The position numbers and the translations under genes were made by a program. Shown piece by piece: positions 1 through 13,200 of a stretch of DNA of 64,000 nt (position 1 is the stretch's first letter; each line of letters starts with the position of its first letter). The DNA lies in the NCBI GenBank assembly GCA_029964075.1, contig CM057141.1:13020001-13084000 (forward strand). Direction: 5' to 3'. The notes under the pieces are model-generated. The model worked only from the letters and a program-made list of their open reading frames with translations. It ran no database searches and was not told the origin of the DNA. This DNA is from Patiria pectinifera (lineage: Eukaryota; Echinodermata; Asteroidea; Valvatida; Asterinidae).

Positions 1-204
1 CTGTGTTGGGAAGAAACACGAAACCAAAGCGACGTGACAGGGCTATAATAGTGACACTTCTCTATGGGACTTGTCACCGTCTCAGAAATGGTAGCTCTTA
101 TAATTATTGAACTCAATGCAACAAGGTTCAATAGCTGTGTAGATCTGTTTCTCTTTCTGCATTGAGCAGTTAGGGTTAACCCTAACCCCCTAGCCCTTTT
201 TGCT

Positions 205-580
205 GGGAACCATCCTCAATCCTCCAAAATCCTCCAAAATTTTTAGTTTTTGAAAATTTTCAGAAAATTTTCAGACAGTCCAGTGCCTCAAAATGCATTC
301 ATCCTCAATCCTTCAAAATCCTCCTGATGAAAAAATGTTCAAATGAAGGGTACCCAGCCCCTCAATCCTTCAAAATCGTCAGACAGTCCTGCCTCAAAAT
401 TCCATTCAGCCTCAATCCTCCAAAATCCTTTTCTGAAAAAATACCATTCAGCCTCAATCCTCCAAAATCCTTTTCTGAAAAAATACCATTCAGCCTCAAT
501 CCTCCAAAATCCTTTTCAGAAAAAATACCATTCAGCCTCAATCCTCCAAAACCACAATGAGGATTTTGGAGGATTGAGGA
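205..580. repeat. Degenerate tandem repeat of CCTCAATCCTCCAAAATCC, copy 1
   Basis: Units of roughly 58 bp, containing AATACCATTCAGCCTCAATC and TTTTCTGAAA, repeat about four times between 400 and 560. The left edge has GTTAGGGTTAACCCTAAC and the right edge GGTTAGGGTTA, so the element may be bounded by telomere-like inverted ends. It lies in the intron before the transmembrane exon. Confidence 0.6.
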
Positions 581-605
581 AGGTTAGGGTTATTAAAGAA
601 AGACA

Positions 606-884
606 TACCACCCAACACTGGGTTAAACCCAACCCTACCCAACTCAACTCAACCTATCTAGTCCAATCAAGCCAAACCAACCCAACCCTACCAAACCCAA
701 CCCAACCAGCCCAAAGCCCAACCTAACCAAGCCAAGCCAAGCCAAACCAAACATGGCCCAACCCAACCCAACCCAACCCAATTCAACCCAGCCCAAAGAA
801 ACCCAACCCAAATCCAACCAATGAACCAGACCTTTCTAATCCCAACCTAACCTGACCCAACCCAACCCAACCCAACCAATCACC
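606..884. repeat. AACCC/CCAAC-rich low-complexity tract, copy 1
   Basis: Irregular pentamer runs (AACCCAACCCAACCC), strongly C/A-biased on the plus strand, between the previous repeat and the SRCR8 exon. Confidence 0.75.
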
Positions 885-929
885 GACAAATCAAGAATAC
901 AACTTGTAGACTGGGTGTGTGAATCTTAC

Positions 930-1298
930 CAGGATCCTCAGGCTTTAGCCGTGGGTCACCACTTGGGTAGTCCTCGCTGAAGCAGACAACACCGACATCT
1001 TCTCTGTGTCGACATAAACCAGCAAATGGGTATGACAGTGGACATTTGATGATGCTCTCCTCTGTGCCGTTGCAGCCCAACTTGTACAAGAGGATCCCTC
1101 CCTCTCCCGACCCATACAGGCTAGCCGTTTCATAGCCATCCAAAGCCACCACGGCTGAGGCAAAGCCCAGCTGCCTACACACTACTTCTGCATCCTTCGC
1201 GTCCCAGTCATCATCACAGACAGTCCACCAAGCACCTTCGTACAGTAGTTCCAAGCGGCCCTGGTTGGGGTATGGTCCAACGAGGCGTGCTTCATAAT
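930..1298 (-). CDS. Receptor copy 1, exon 9: SRCR domain 8 and stalk
   Basis: 369-nt phase 1-1 exon with the canonical CDDDWDAKDAEVVCRQLGF block and six cysteines. It differs from copy 2 at DYE/DYK, DAK/DTK, ASLYG/ASKYG and SGD/SDD. About 4% of bases differ here, far more than in the SRCR5 exon. It ends CCTG|GTAAG and would join the transmembrane exon just beyond position 1. Confidence 0.92.
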
Positions 1299-4200
1299 CT
1301 GAGATAATAAAGTCCAAACTTACAGTATGTCTAACTAACAGTACGTCTAACTATTTTTGAAATAACTTCAAAATCAAGTAATTGTGCAGATATTCCTTAT
1401 CCTTGGCCTAAACCCCTATGAGCTTCATTTAATTTCCCTCACGCCTCACTGCACATTGGTCAATTGATCATCGCAACATTTTGCACACTGTGACCAAAGT
1501 CCTTGCCTTAATCAATTTCAGATGTGCTATGTAAACTCCTTTGTGTTGTGATTAAAAGGCTGATGTTGTTGGGAAATGGAATCATTTGCCCTTGAGCATT
1601 GAACTGAGGCCTTGCCATGATGACTGATAGCCAGACATGATTCCAATCCCCAACCACATCCCTCTTTCACAAAATGAAGGATTTCACACAATTTACATTA
1701 CACAGTACTGATATTAATTATGAACTGTTGTGATCAAATGACCATTGTTCAATTCAATTCAATATAACATTTATTTATATCCAACCATGAACAATGGTCA
1801 TTTCATATAGCATGTACATTAAAGGAAAATAAATATAAATTTTGCACTGGAAAAACAAATAAGTAAAATTGTAAATGACAAAGCAATTATTTCTAAGCCT
1901 AAGCTTGTCAATGGCAGTTGCTAGAAGCATACTGTGACCACTATAAAGCAATAAATGAAACACAAAAACGTTCATTAGTAAAACAACTGTTAACACATAA
2001 TACTCGGTCCATAACAGTGCAGTTAAACAGGTAATTAATATTCAAGAGTTAATTATCAAAAGTAAGAACGCAAAAAGACAAAGAGTAAATATTGAAGTGT
2101 ACAAATAAAATGTACAGGCTAAATGATATAATGAAAAAATAGGGAGGCATACTTCCAAAAGCAATGCTTGTATGGAAAGCCTTTGAGACACAAAACAAAC
2201 ATCAGACACTGGGAACCTTGGACAAGACAAAGACAAAACAGGACAAATAATATATGTACAAAAAAGTAAGTGACAATAGCATGAGGAGGAAACAGCACAC
2301 TACATGTTATGTACAGCAAGGCGTGAGGCAAATTAAGTGAATCTTGTAGGGATTTACACGTAAATCCAAGGAAAAGGAGCGTCTGCACTATTACACATTT
2401 TCAAGATTTACTTTGTGGTTTTGTGGTTCTTTCAAAAACACTTAGATGGACACTTTTTGGGGGACATTCATGTAATATGCAGCAGAGTTTGACATGACTG
2501 TGAGTAATATGTGACTTTCTCGGTCAAAATGAGCCACAAGCTGGCTACTGTTTCCATAAATGTTGCCATTTAAGTTACAGAAGACGAAAACACTTCGAAA
2601 TTGACATTCTTGTTTTCAAGTAATTTTTTTTATAAAGTGTAGAGATATACTGAACAAGCACAAGAGATTTTGCACCAAAAATGATCTAAAACAACGCATC
2701 AACTCTGAAGTAAAATTACAGATGTCGTATTAGGAAACTTATGGCACTTTCTTGGCCAACTCAAATAGTTTGGGGGTTTTCAAATCAATTCTGCCAAGCT
2801 TTGCTGCACGGTAAAGAGCACTTATTGCCAACAGATTGAGCACAAAGCCTGGCCATACGCTGCAACATGTACAAACAAGATGGACATCGACTTCCACACT
2901 GTAGTAAGACAAACACATGCAACTTCAATGCAAGATCTAGTAGACCATGACATTACACTAAAAGAACCAAACTGCTAAAAGATTTAAACCACAGCTTCAA
3001 TTCTTTCCAATTTGGGTAACGAAGAACATTTGGAAAAAAAATGCAACTTACAGTTGGTAAAAGGGAAATTCTCACACCGGACACTAGCCAGGGAACTGGA
3101 AGAGCAATCAACTGGATCCCCAAGCATCGCACGACATTCCGAGATACGTTCCTCTTTCCCCTGGCACATCAAGTCCTTCAGCCACACTGGCGTGCCTCCA
3201 GCCCGGGAAGCTGCAGAATTATAGAAATAGTCTTGGTTCCGGAAGCCCAAATGGTGGCAAACGACCTCAGCATCATTAGCATCCCAGTGATCAGCGCAGA
3301 TTGTGCCCCACTGGTCACTGTGGTAAATCTCGACGCGTCCCCGCGTGGCATCACGGCCACCACTGAGTCGCAGGTCTCCTTCAGTCGCTGCACAGATTTG
3401 TAAAAAACAGTCCTTGAAAAATTAGTAACAGGAAAAATGTACTTTTATATGGCTTAAGATATGCGATGCGACCTGACATGCAAACCATTCACTTACATAT
3501 CGTCGTGTCAGTGCAACAAGGTTGTATGTCCATTCTGCAACAAAGTCGTATACGCTCCGTGCAACAACGTCGTATCTCGATGTCCATTGACTTTGCGTGT
3601 ACATCCGGGTTATTTTAAGCCACATACGACCTTTTGACATTCTGAAACTCGCATTTTGCGTTCATGCCATTTTAGGAGATACGACCTTGTTGCACTGACA
3701 CGACGATATACAAGTCGTGCCATTTTGTTTTTGTGACACATAATAAGTACTTTCTAGGCTGGTTTGTATGTGAACACGTTCTTTATTTCAAGAACCACTA
3801 CATCAAATATTGTAAATGTTTTTTTGAAATGGTTCAGACACAAACAATACCGGGTAGGCTTAATGCTTGTTTTCTCAAAATCTTAACATTCACAATGCCA
3901 ACCGTTTTTACAGATGTCACGTACATGTTCAGGGTTAGGCACAAAAAGTATAACCTAAACAGTTCATACAGTGCTTTAGCACTGTTGCCTGTATTCGTAT
4001 TTGAGCACATTTTTGGTACTCGTACTCATGAAAATGTAACCGTACTCATACTCATGACAAATTACTCATGCTCTTGTAAATATTCTCCTGCAAGGATTTA
4101 AAATTGTTTAAGAGCTACATGTACATGCAGGAAAAGAACCAGTTTCCTACTGTTATGGAGGTTTCTGCAATTTATGTAATGTCTAATCTGACAGCCAAAA

Positions 4201-7200
4201 ACTCTCAAAAACGCGTGACACATCTAAGTTTACTCCTTCTAACTCATTTAAGTACTGGTAAATGTACTCGTAGTTGAGGATATTTATTGTTACTCGTACT
4301 CATACTCATGGAAAAACTGTTTTGTACTTGTACTCGTATTTTGTACTCATGACCAAGTACTCGTACTCACGACAAAGTATTCAAACTTGTACTCATTGGA
4401 ATGTACTCAATGTGGCTGCATCGGATTGGACGGATTATTGGCTTTCTATAAAAAGCACTTGGATATTATGTGTGGCAATTGGGGATGTACAGTACTCACC
4501 GTTATTCCAAATACCACACTGAACTGCAGCGGCCCCACCAATGCAAGGGCTTTGTCTGGACGTCCGATCGCACAACGAAAAAGCTATGGTCTCTCTTGAT
4601 ACACAGTTGATGACATCGTCCACCATCTCATAGGCTGGACTCTCACCAAACAGTCCCCCCGTGGTCTCCACAGAGGGGAAGGGTAAGCTTAGCTCTCGGC
4701 ACACGATCTGCTGCCCAATGAGTGTCAGATCATCGGCACATAAGGTCCTCCAGGCGTTCCGGTCGTAGATTTCAACACGTCCTTCGGTGCGCTCAGAGCC
4801 ATTGACAAGTCTAAGCTGGCCCTCCATAGCTTGTGGATGGGAAATATATGTAAAAAAAAAATACACATAAGGCCAAAAAAAAAAATAAGTCGGTCTCTGG
4901 TCAGCGCGCGCGTCGATTTTAATCATGCGCGTCAATCTTTTTTTTTCCAAAATGCTCCGCAGTAGCTCCAACAGCGCCCTCTATTGCCGCACCTCCTCAA
5001 TTGTTTTTACCAAAGAGCACCAAGGAATGAGAAATTGCACCAAGGCAAATGATCGAGAGTACCAAGGCAAATTATGGAGGACACCAATGTACATGAAGAC
5101 ACCAAAAAAGCAAAATAGTACCCCACCTTGTCTGTGCAATCCAAGCTTGAAAAAAAAAAAAAAAGCCGCGTCCCCGCGTCAATTCCGGAACTTTGGTCTG
5201 ACCAGAGACCAAATATTTTGGTTTTTTGGCCTAATGTACAAATATTGACTGCTTTGAGTGGTGTTCGCCTCGGGAAAAATAGATTGCTTCATGGATCACC
5301 TCGGGAGGCTAGTTTGACTACACCACGAGATAAAGCAGCCAATATATTCTGCTTGTCTTTAGGTGATGACTGATTAATTCAATATCAATTCATTTAAAAT
5401 GTACTTCAAATTGAATGCGAAAATAGGTGAAAGGTTACTTGCATTTTTCCCAAACTACTCCTTCACGAAATGTTTGAACCCAGCTCTGTAGCGCCAGCGC
5501 GCGCTCAGGACTAATATGCGCAACGAGCACACCCGTAATGCTTTTGCACACAATACCGGTTCTCATCGTATAGTACTTGGTTGCTATGGGTATAGTACTT
5601 TGGTTGCTATGGGTATAATACTTTTCATCATGCACAGCAAGATAGCAAGAATAGCAAATGCCATGTGACTCGCTCTCGGCCAATCAAGATACAGAATCTG
5701 TGGGTGAGGTTTTATAAATTGTAACGTATTGTGACTGGTACAAGAAAAATCTGTGAAATACATTGTACATCGTCGCTTTGCTCACAAAGTGACAAAAACC
5801 TTGAAAATCAATAAAATTTGATTTGAGTTTTACTAGCCTTTTCTTATTTTTGTCTGCATAGGAACAGTTTGACCAAGTTCCAAAGTGAAATCTTGTTTAC
5901 GTTTTTAATTATCGTAAATAAACATTTGACAAGAAGCTTAATATCCATGTTTTTTGTTTGAAGCGTAAAATGTTGTCACAAAGTGACAAAAAGTCATCTT
6001 GTTAGCAGGGCTGGTGGAATCAAACATTGGTCTACACGCAAGCAGGATGGGAAATGTACATGCGCGTGCGAACGATGTTTAAAGAGAACAGATGTAAGCG
6101 CTCAATTGTCGTTCATATGAATGATGCGTAGCCGTAAAAGCAACAAGTTTGTTGCGCCGACAAAAGGTACATGTATAGTGCTTATATTTTGATTAGAACT
6201 CTGATTTAAAGATCAAATACATTGTATGTGACTTGTTTCATTTGACACAAAAAGAGGATACTTGTAATCATGTACGTTTCTGATTCTTGTTCAATATTCC
6301 ACAAAGAACGATGACAACGTGGAACCCAACTACAAAGTACAATAAGATAAAGATTTATGGTAGCACTGTGTGACAAAAATCTCTGTATTGCATTGTACAT
6401 GTACAATGCAATACAGTACAATGAGTATCATGCAGTGCAGAAGCCCCCTTTACATCCTTTACCACGAAACGCACCTGAAATTAGGTAATTACATTTACAC
6501 CACTAAATATTGCATGGCATTTAAAGGGAATTAATATCATTTGCTTTTGCTGTAATTTTCAGAAATGGATGGAATTGGGGGGTTGGAAATATATAGCAAA
6601 TATAGTTACACTGACTTTTTTGAGGTTTTGGGTTCAAAAATGCTATAAAACCAAGAAAAACAATCATTTTCCTGTAGTCTGGTTCCCTGACTCCATATAA
6701 GAAGAAACAGAGCAGTTTACATACATTGGGGAATTGTAAGGTCAGGGAACCAGTCTAGCTGGCTTGTACCCGTTCATAGGTGTGTAATCGATTGTAAACA
6801 AGTGCGATGGTCAATTGGGGCCAGTATTTGAAAAAAAGCCAGTTTTTTCCAACGCTGGTCGGCCGACCAGCGTTGGAAATTGATAAAAAATACCACTTTT
6901 CTTGAAAATGACAGTATACCAGGTGTCATGATTTTACAGGATGCTTTACACTGTCATTCACTAACAGTCCAGCAAGGTATTTCAAAATGATTTGGTAGTT
7001 TTATTTTTTGATGTTTGCAAATGTTGTATTTTCCCTTTAAGTACAAGATTTGTGATAAAACATGTATTTTCCCTTTAAGTACAAGATTTGTGATAAAACA
7101 AACAATGCCAATACCGATTCCGTTGCTTCATCTGTACTTTGCCTCACCTGCTTCTGTGGCATCACAGACCACGTAGGCATCCATGTCATGAGTGCAGGTA

Positions 7201-10200
7201 TTTGTCAATTCACAATATCTTGGGATGATTGTGTCGAAAAATAATGGGCAGTTTGCAATTTCACCCGTCGCCCCACCATAAAGCCCTGTGCCAAACGATG
7301 TAGGAGGACGATACTTAAGCCCACGACAGATGGTGTTGGCTCTAGTTAGGTCCCAGACTTCTCCGCAGATTGTGGCCCACTTTCCCTCTTCGGCGATGTA
7401 GACCTCCACGCGACCTTGGTAAGGGTCCGGACCGCCAACAAGTCGCAATTCGCCATCATCTGGTTTAACAAATGATTTCAAGAGTAAATACAAACTAATG
7501 GTGCAATGTAGGTGGGTACCTCAGACTGGGACCATGTGTGCGGAAAGCATGCAAACTAAATTCAGGCCAACTTTACTCACTCTTTAGCAGACAAAATTAT
7601 CCAAAATTTTTATGACGTAAAGACAATTAGGTCCTCAGTATTTAACCAGCCATGTTTTTAAGTCTCAATTCAATTTTTAAAGAACTTTCTTCAATATTTT
7701 GCATCTAAAAGATGGAAGGCAAGTGATATCAATTTGAAGCCAAAGACTAGACTGGTACATGTCCAACTGTTTTTTTAAAAGATTGACCCTTCAGGAGTTT
7801 AGTGGCAGATTAAAGGGAATATACAACATTTGCAAACATCGAAAAATAAAACTACCAAGTTTTTACGAAATACCTTAGGCCAAACAAAAAAAATGGTGTG
7901 TTTACGGTAACGGCCTGAAAAAAATCCAGGTAGGTAGGTAGGTAGGGAAATAATTTTATTTTGTAATTTTTTTTTTTCATTTCAGTTCTGCATGCCCATG
8001 CGTGTTCTTTCGCAAAAAAATTGTATAAAACCACTATTCAAGCATTGAAGATATTCAATCGATACATTTCAATCCAAATTAATTTGTATCGTCCGCCAGG
8101 GTTCTCACCAGGATTTTTTCAAACATGTGGGGGAAGATTTGCTGTGATTCAACAACCCGAAAATGTTTGAACTTTAGAAGCTCTCTGGTGCATTTTAGAG
8201 CAAATCTGGGGGTCTTTATCTTAAGATTTGTCCTTGAAATTCAGAGGAGATCTTGTAGGTTATTAATATTTTTGTAATTAAAAAAAAAATCAAAATTGTT
8301 AACTAAAAAAAAATTAACATTTCACAACCTGTGTTTCATTGCTTCCTAACTAGAAAAGTATGCATTACATTTACATGTAAGTTTCAAATTAAGAAATTAA
8401 GGTGGAGAAAAAAAAACAACTTTTGCTTCCGATTTCATGCCTTTCAAAATAGCGTCAGTAGGTCGAAAAATTATTTCGCCAATTTTTTGGGGTGCTGATT
8501 AATGGAGCATCATTCGTACTAATCATAGAGCAAGGAATCATGTTTATTTTGTGCCTGGATTATTTTCATTTGCGCCACGAAAATTATCAAGACTGGCTAT
8601 CAGAAGTGATTAAAACTTGCCTCACCTAATTAAAAATATATTTGAGGTCGGTGATTCCACTTTATACTTAACATACATCACGGTCGCTGGCACCACCAAC
8701 ATTCCGCCTGGCGCGCCGAACATCGCGCCATGCTCACGGCCCACGTGGCCGAAAATCTTGCACTACTGCAGAAACACGCTACGATGTTTCCCCACAAGTT
8801 CGAGCTTTGCAATCTCATCATTTTAATGGAAAACGCATACACAGAAAGTAAAGATCACGTTCTGTGAATTAATTCGCAGAAATTCTCTTTCTCCAGCGAT
8901 GTTTGTTTGGTAATATTTTTACGATCCAACTTCGCCCACTACATCATCATGCTGTATATGATACGAAGTATGGACTGGAGAGCGGCAGTAGTCACTGGTT
9001 CCGGTCCTTCATCATATCATTGATTCCGTTAGCTGGCGAAGGGAACCAGTGTACCATGCTGTTAGCTAACTGCTGGTGGTCGACAGAACACGTCATTGTG
9101 TGCATTTTGATCACACATGCATCGGAAAAACAGGATTTTGGTCAAGATTTTGAAATAATGGCGTATGTAACGATCAAATTGTGCATTTTAATGACGTGTA
9201 ATTGTATTGTGCGTATCAGGGGCTAAAAAATGTGATCGGCATTTTTTTGTCGGCGTATCGGGCAGATACGCAGTACGCACGTTTGTATGTGGGGAGAACC
9301 ATGCCGTCCGTCGGCCAGCTAGGCGTACCCTGGCCCGATGCGTTTGTGCAAAAATAATCGTACTTCGTAGTTTGAGAGTTCAAGTTTTGAGATCGTCGCG
9401 ATTTTCGCATGTTTAACACAGGTATGTTTGTGTCAAATCATGGTCAGATTCAAGTGTGGAAAATGTTTTTTGTTCGTGGCAAATAATTAAAAGTACTTGA
9501 AATATTTGAAATTTGTCAATTATCAACCTTCAAAATGGCAATAAAAAGTTTGAGGTCGGCAATTTGGCCGAAAAAATTCCAGGTCGGTCGGGTTACCGTA
9601 AACACACCATTTTTTTTGTTCGGCCTTACAAGGATGTTGGTAAATGACAGTCTCAAGCATCTTGTAAAATTATGGCACCTGGTGTGAAGTCATTTTCAAG
9701 AAAATGGTATTTTTGTTTACATTTCCAACGGTGGTCGGCCGGCCAGCGTTGGAAAAACCTAACTACTTTTCAACTACTTCTCCAAATTAACCATTTTTTC
9801 AGTCCATATTTTGTTCGCTATTGGTTACATGTTTCATGAACGAGTGCAGGCCAGCTAGACTGGTTCCCGTGCCTTACAATTTTCCATCATCTATAAATTG
9901 ATCCATTTTATCTTTTGTGGAGTCAGGGAACCAGACTACTTAAACATTTTTGCTTTTCTTGGTTTTTCCAACCTTTTCGAACACAAAACTTCAAAAATGT
10001 CAGTGTAACAATATTTGATCTATATATACTAACCCCTCAATAGTTTATTTCTGAAAATTACATCAAAAACCAATGATGTACATTCCCTTTAAGGAAAGAT
10101 GTGTAGAAATAGAGACCGATACCAGCTTTTTCTTTTGACACAGTTGACTGATGCAGTACCAAAGGGGTGTGAGACTGCTTGTTTCATTTGCCAGTCTATT

Positions 10201-13200
10201 GTCTTGTATTGAATGAAGGGGTCAATATTTTTTCAAACAGTTGGACGTGTACCAGCTTCAAATTGAGATCACTTGGTTCACTCTCAGGTGCAAAATATTG
10301 AAGAAATATCTTCTTAGAAATTGAATTGAGCCTTCAAACTTGGCTGTTGAAATACTGAGGACCTTGCCTTTTCCTCCTGAACATTTTGGATAATTGTGTC
10401 GGCTAAAGAGTGAGTAAAGTTGGCCTGAATTTGTTATTCATGTTTATCTGCACTTATCAAGGTCCCAATTTGGTACAGTACCTGTACTGTGATTGCATGC
10501 TCACCTGGTGTGGGATTAGGCGTTGGTGTTGGTGATTCAACGTTCGAGCAGACGACTCCCAAATCTTGACCATAGCTACAGGTGGATGTTCCAAGTGTGT
10601 CATGGTAACAGTCAACAAGCCGCTCTTCGTTGCCATTACAGATCACCTCGGTTAAGACAATGTTCTCCATTTGCGGCCCGAAGGACTTCGTTGCCACCTC
10701 TGCATACAGGAACCCCAGTTGATGGCATGCTACCGATGCCTTGTTCTCGCCGTCAAAGCTCCGATGGCAAACGGTTCCCCACTCGCCTTGGTGAAGTATT
10801 TCCACTCGACCTTCTGCAGAGGTTTCGCCATTAGCCAGCCGCAAATCAGATTCCTGAGCTGCAGGTGACAGCAATAATTGGCATCAAAACAAAATCGACT
10901 TTAATTGATTTTAAGCTGCTGGTGCTCCAGTAATCACTTTTAAATAAATACTGCCCTTCAGAACTTCACCTTGCACGCCCTGGTAGACAACTTTGATTTG
11001 AACACATGCCAACTATTGAATTACAGACTTTTTAATCTTACTATTATCTACAGCAATGGGTGGTTTTCTCCTTCTATTCCTTGCGGAAATAAAACCAACT
11101 GTCGCTCTTCTATCTGTTGCCATTTTTCAACAACCATGTTCGGCATATTTTGCACACAAAAATCGAGAACCAAGCATGATGTTGGGTAAACCCGAATGTT
11201 CGGTAAAGCGGTGTTCGGTATAGCAAAGTTCCTCTGTACATACATGTACGTGACTTAAGATCAGTCAGAATGTTAAGAAGCTTTTGATCTGGGCATCAGA
11301 CTATCATAATTTGGCCTTTCCTGGTTTGCTTCCTAACTTGTTTCAGTTCAGTGGATCTGGGTCACATAAACTCACCTTCACTTGGTTCACCACACCGAAC
11401 TGCAGCATCACCACTAGCACACGTTGTCTGCCTTGCCATCTGAGGGCACGTTGCCAGACTGAACTCCTGCCCGGCACAGTCCAGCGAAACCTGCAGGATA
11501 TTGCCGGCCTTGCTGCTTCCAAACGTCCCACCTGGGACCACCTCTTGGGGAGGTGGCAAGCCCTGTTGCCGACAGGAAACCTGGGCCTCTGCCATCGTCC
11601 AGTCGTCTGAACACAGCCCCTTCCACACGTTGTTGTTGTAGATCTCCACACGACCTTCAGATTGTTGAGATCCACCAACAAACCGGATGTAGTCCTGTAT
11701 GCCTTTAACAATTAAAGGTCACATCTTTGTCAAATTGGAGTATTGGTTTTTGGGGCTTTTGAGGCAAACAAGGGCGTAATTAATTCGGGGAGGGGGGAGT
11801 GGAGAATAAACCCCACCCCCACACTTTTGACGGGGGGTGGGGGGTCATTGGATCATCCCAAAGTGTACCGGTATGTAGTGGGAAATAAAGAAAATGATGA
11901 TTTAAAGGTCATTTTCTTACTTGCAAACAGCGAAAAGGTATTAAATTGCACTGAAAAATGGAGAACAAACAGTAGAGCAGCTTTCATAAACCATTTTGAT
12001 GTAAGGTTCAGTGTAAGCTCTGAAGTTTGCATTGATGTTTATTGGCATCATAAACACGGCCCCCTTCGAAATTCATAGCCAGGCAATTGTAAGATTTAGA
12101 ATGTACGCCACTGGAAAACATCACAGCAGAATTCAACCAAACAAAATAGTTATTGGTAGTGTTATTTAAGATTGGAACGAGCCAGCCCCACCCGGCAAGC
12201 TCGTTGGCCGATTGGGAAGATGTCTGCTTTTGTAAGCAGGCAATGGTGAGTAAGCTTGTGAGGTTTTTCTAACAAGCCCTCGGAGAACGTGGAGTATACG
12301 TTGTTACTGAAATCACACGTACGTTAGTGATGGCAAAACCAAGAATTCAAAATGCATCCTTCATTTAATCAATTCATTTATTTACAGTACTGATCAGGTA
12401 ACTGAGGATCAATTCACACACCGGATGTGTAATGAGTGAAATGCAATATGAAACATTGGTTTTCATATGCGTTTCACTTCTGCTAGGTTGGTGAATGACA
12501 AAAATGTATATGTATTCCCACTTTCTGCATACATGCACTCACATGGATGCCCTTTGTGTGCCACTACACATGTTTGCAACTTTTAACTTGAGAAATTTGT
12601 TATATCGTGTGCATGGATACTGTCGTTTCATTGGTCGAGAAAGGCCACGTGGCCAGTCTGTAAAAATGCATCACACTGCGTTCATTGCGCGCATTGCAAA
12701 ATGTAGGTTTCTGGTGCACCCTAGTCAAACTTGTGATGACAAAGATAAATTTGCAAGAGCTCTCTTCCACTGAGCTTTGCTACTCAGCCATCAATTCGCC
12801 ACTGGCCATAGTTGTTTCAACACTTCTTATTTCGCCATTTTAACACTGCGAGATGACCTTACAAGAAATGGCTTACGTACCTGGCTCTGTACCACTGCAG
12901 ATCACGTCTACTGCCATGTCGTGAGAGCATTCACCGACTGCATCACTTGCATTGACTATTTGACAGCTGTCCCAATTCGAATCAACTGAACCACGATAAT
13001 TGAATGCTGCAGCCGAGCAATTGGCTGTCTGTCCAGCCCCGGCACCGTAGCGGCCTGTCCCAGCCAATGTAGCGGGTCGGAAGCCCAGCTTCTCACAAAC
13101 AAACGAAGCTCTGGTGAAGTCCCAGTCCACGTTGCAGATAGGCATCCAGGCTAGGGCTTTGCCGCGGAATACCTCCACACGGCCTTGGTAGGGATCAGGT

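Noticed and set aside
3178-3393. 71-codon minus-strand ORF MQRLKETCDSVVAVM
   Set aside because: Out-of-frame shadow of the first half of the SRCR7 exon.
5435-5683. 82-codon minus-strand ORF, also at 44450-44698
   Set aside because: Identity between copies only reflects the recent duplication. The sequence covers a short tandem repeat (GTTGCTATGGGTATAGTACT) and has no recognisable domain.
9207-9419. Paired 67-69-codon ORFs on opposite strands
   Set aside because: Inside the Harbinger-like element near its right end; no motif supports either strand.
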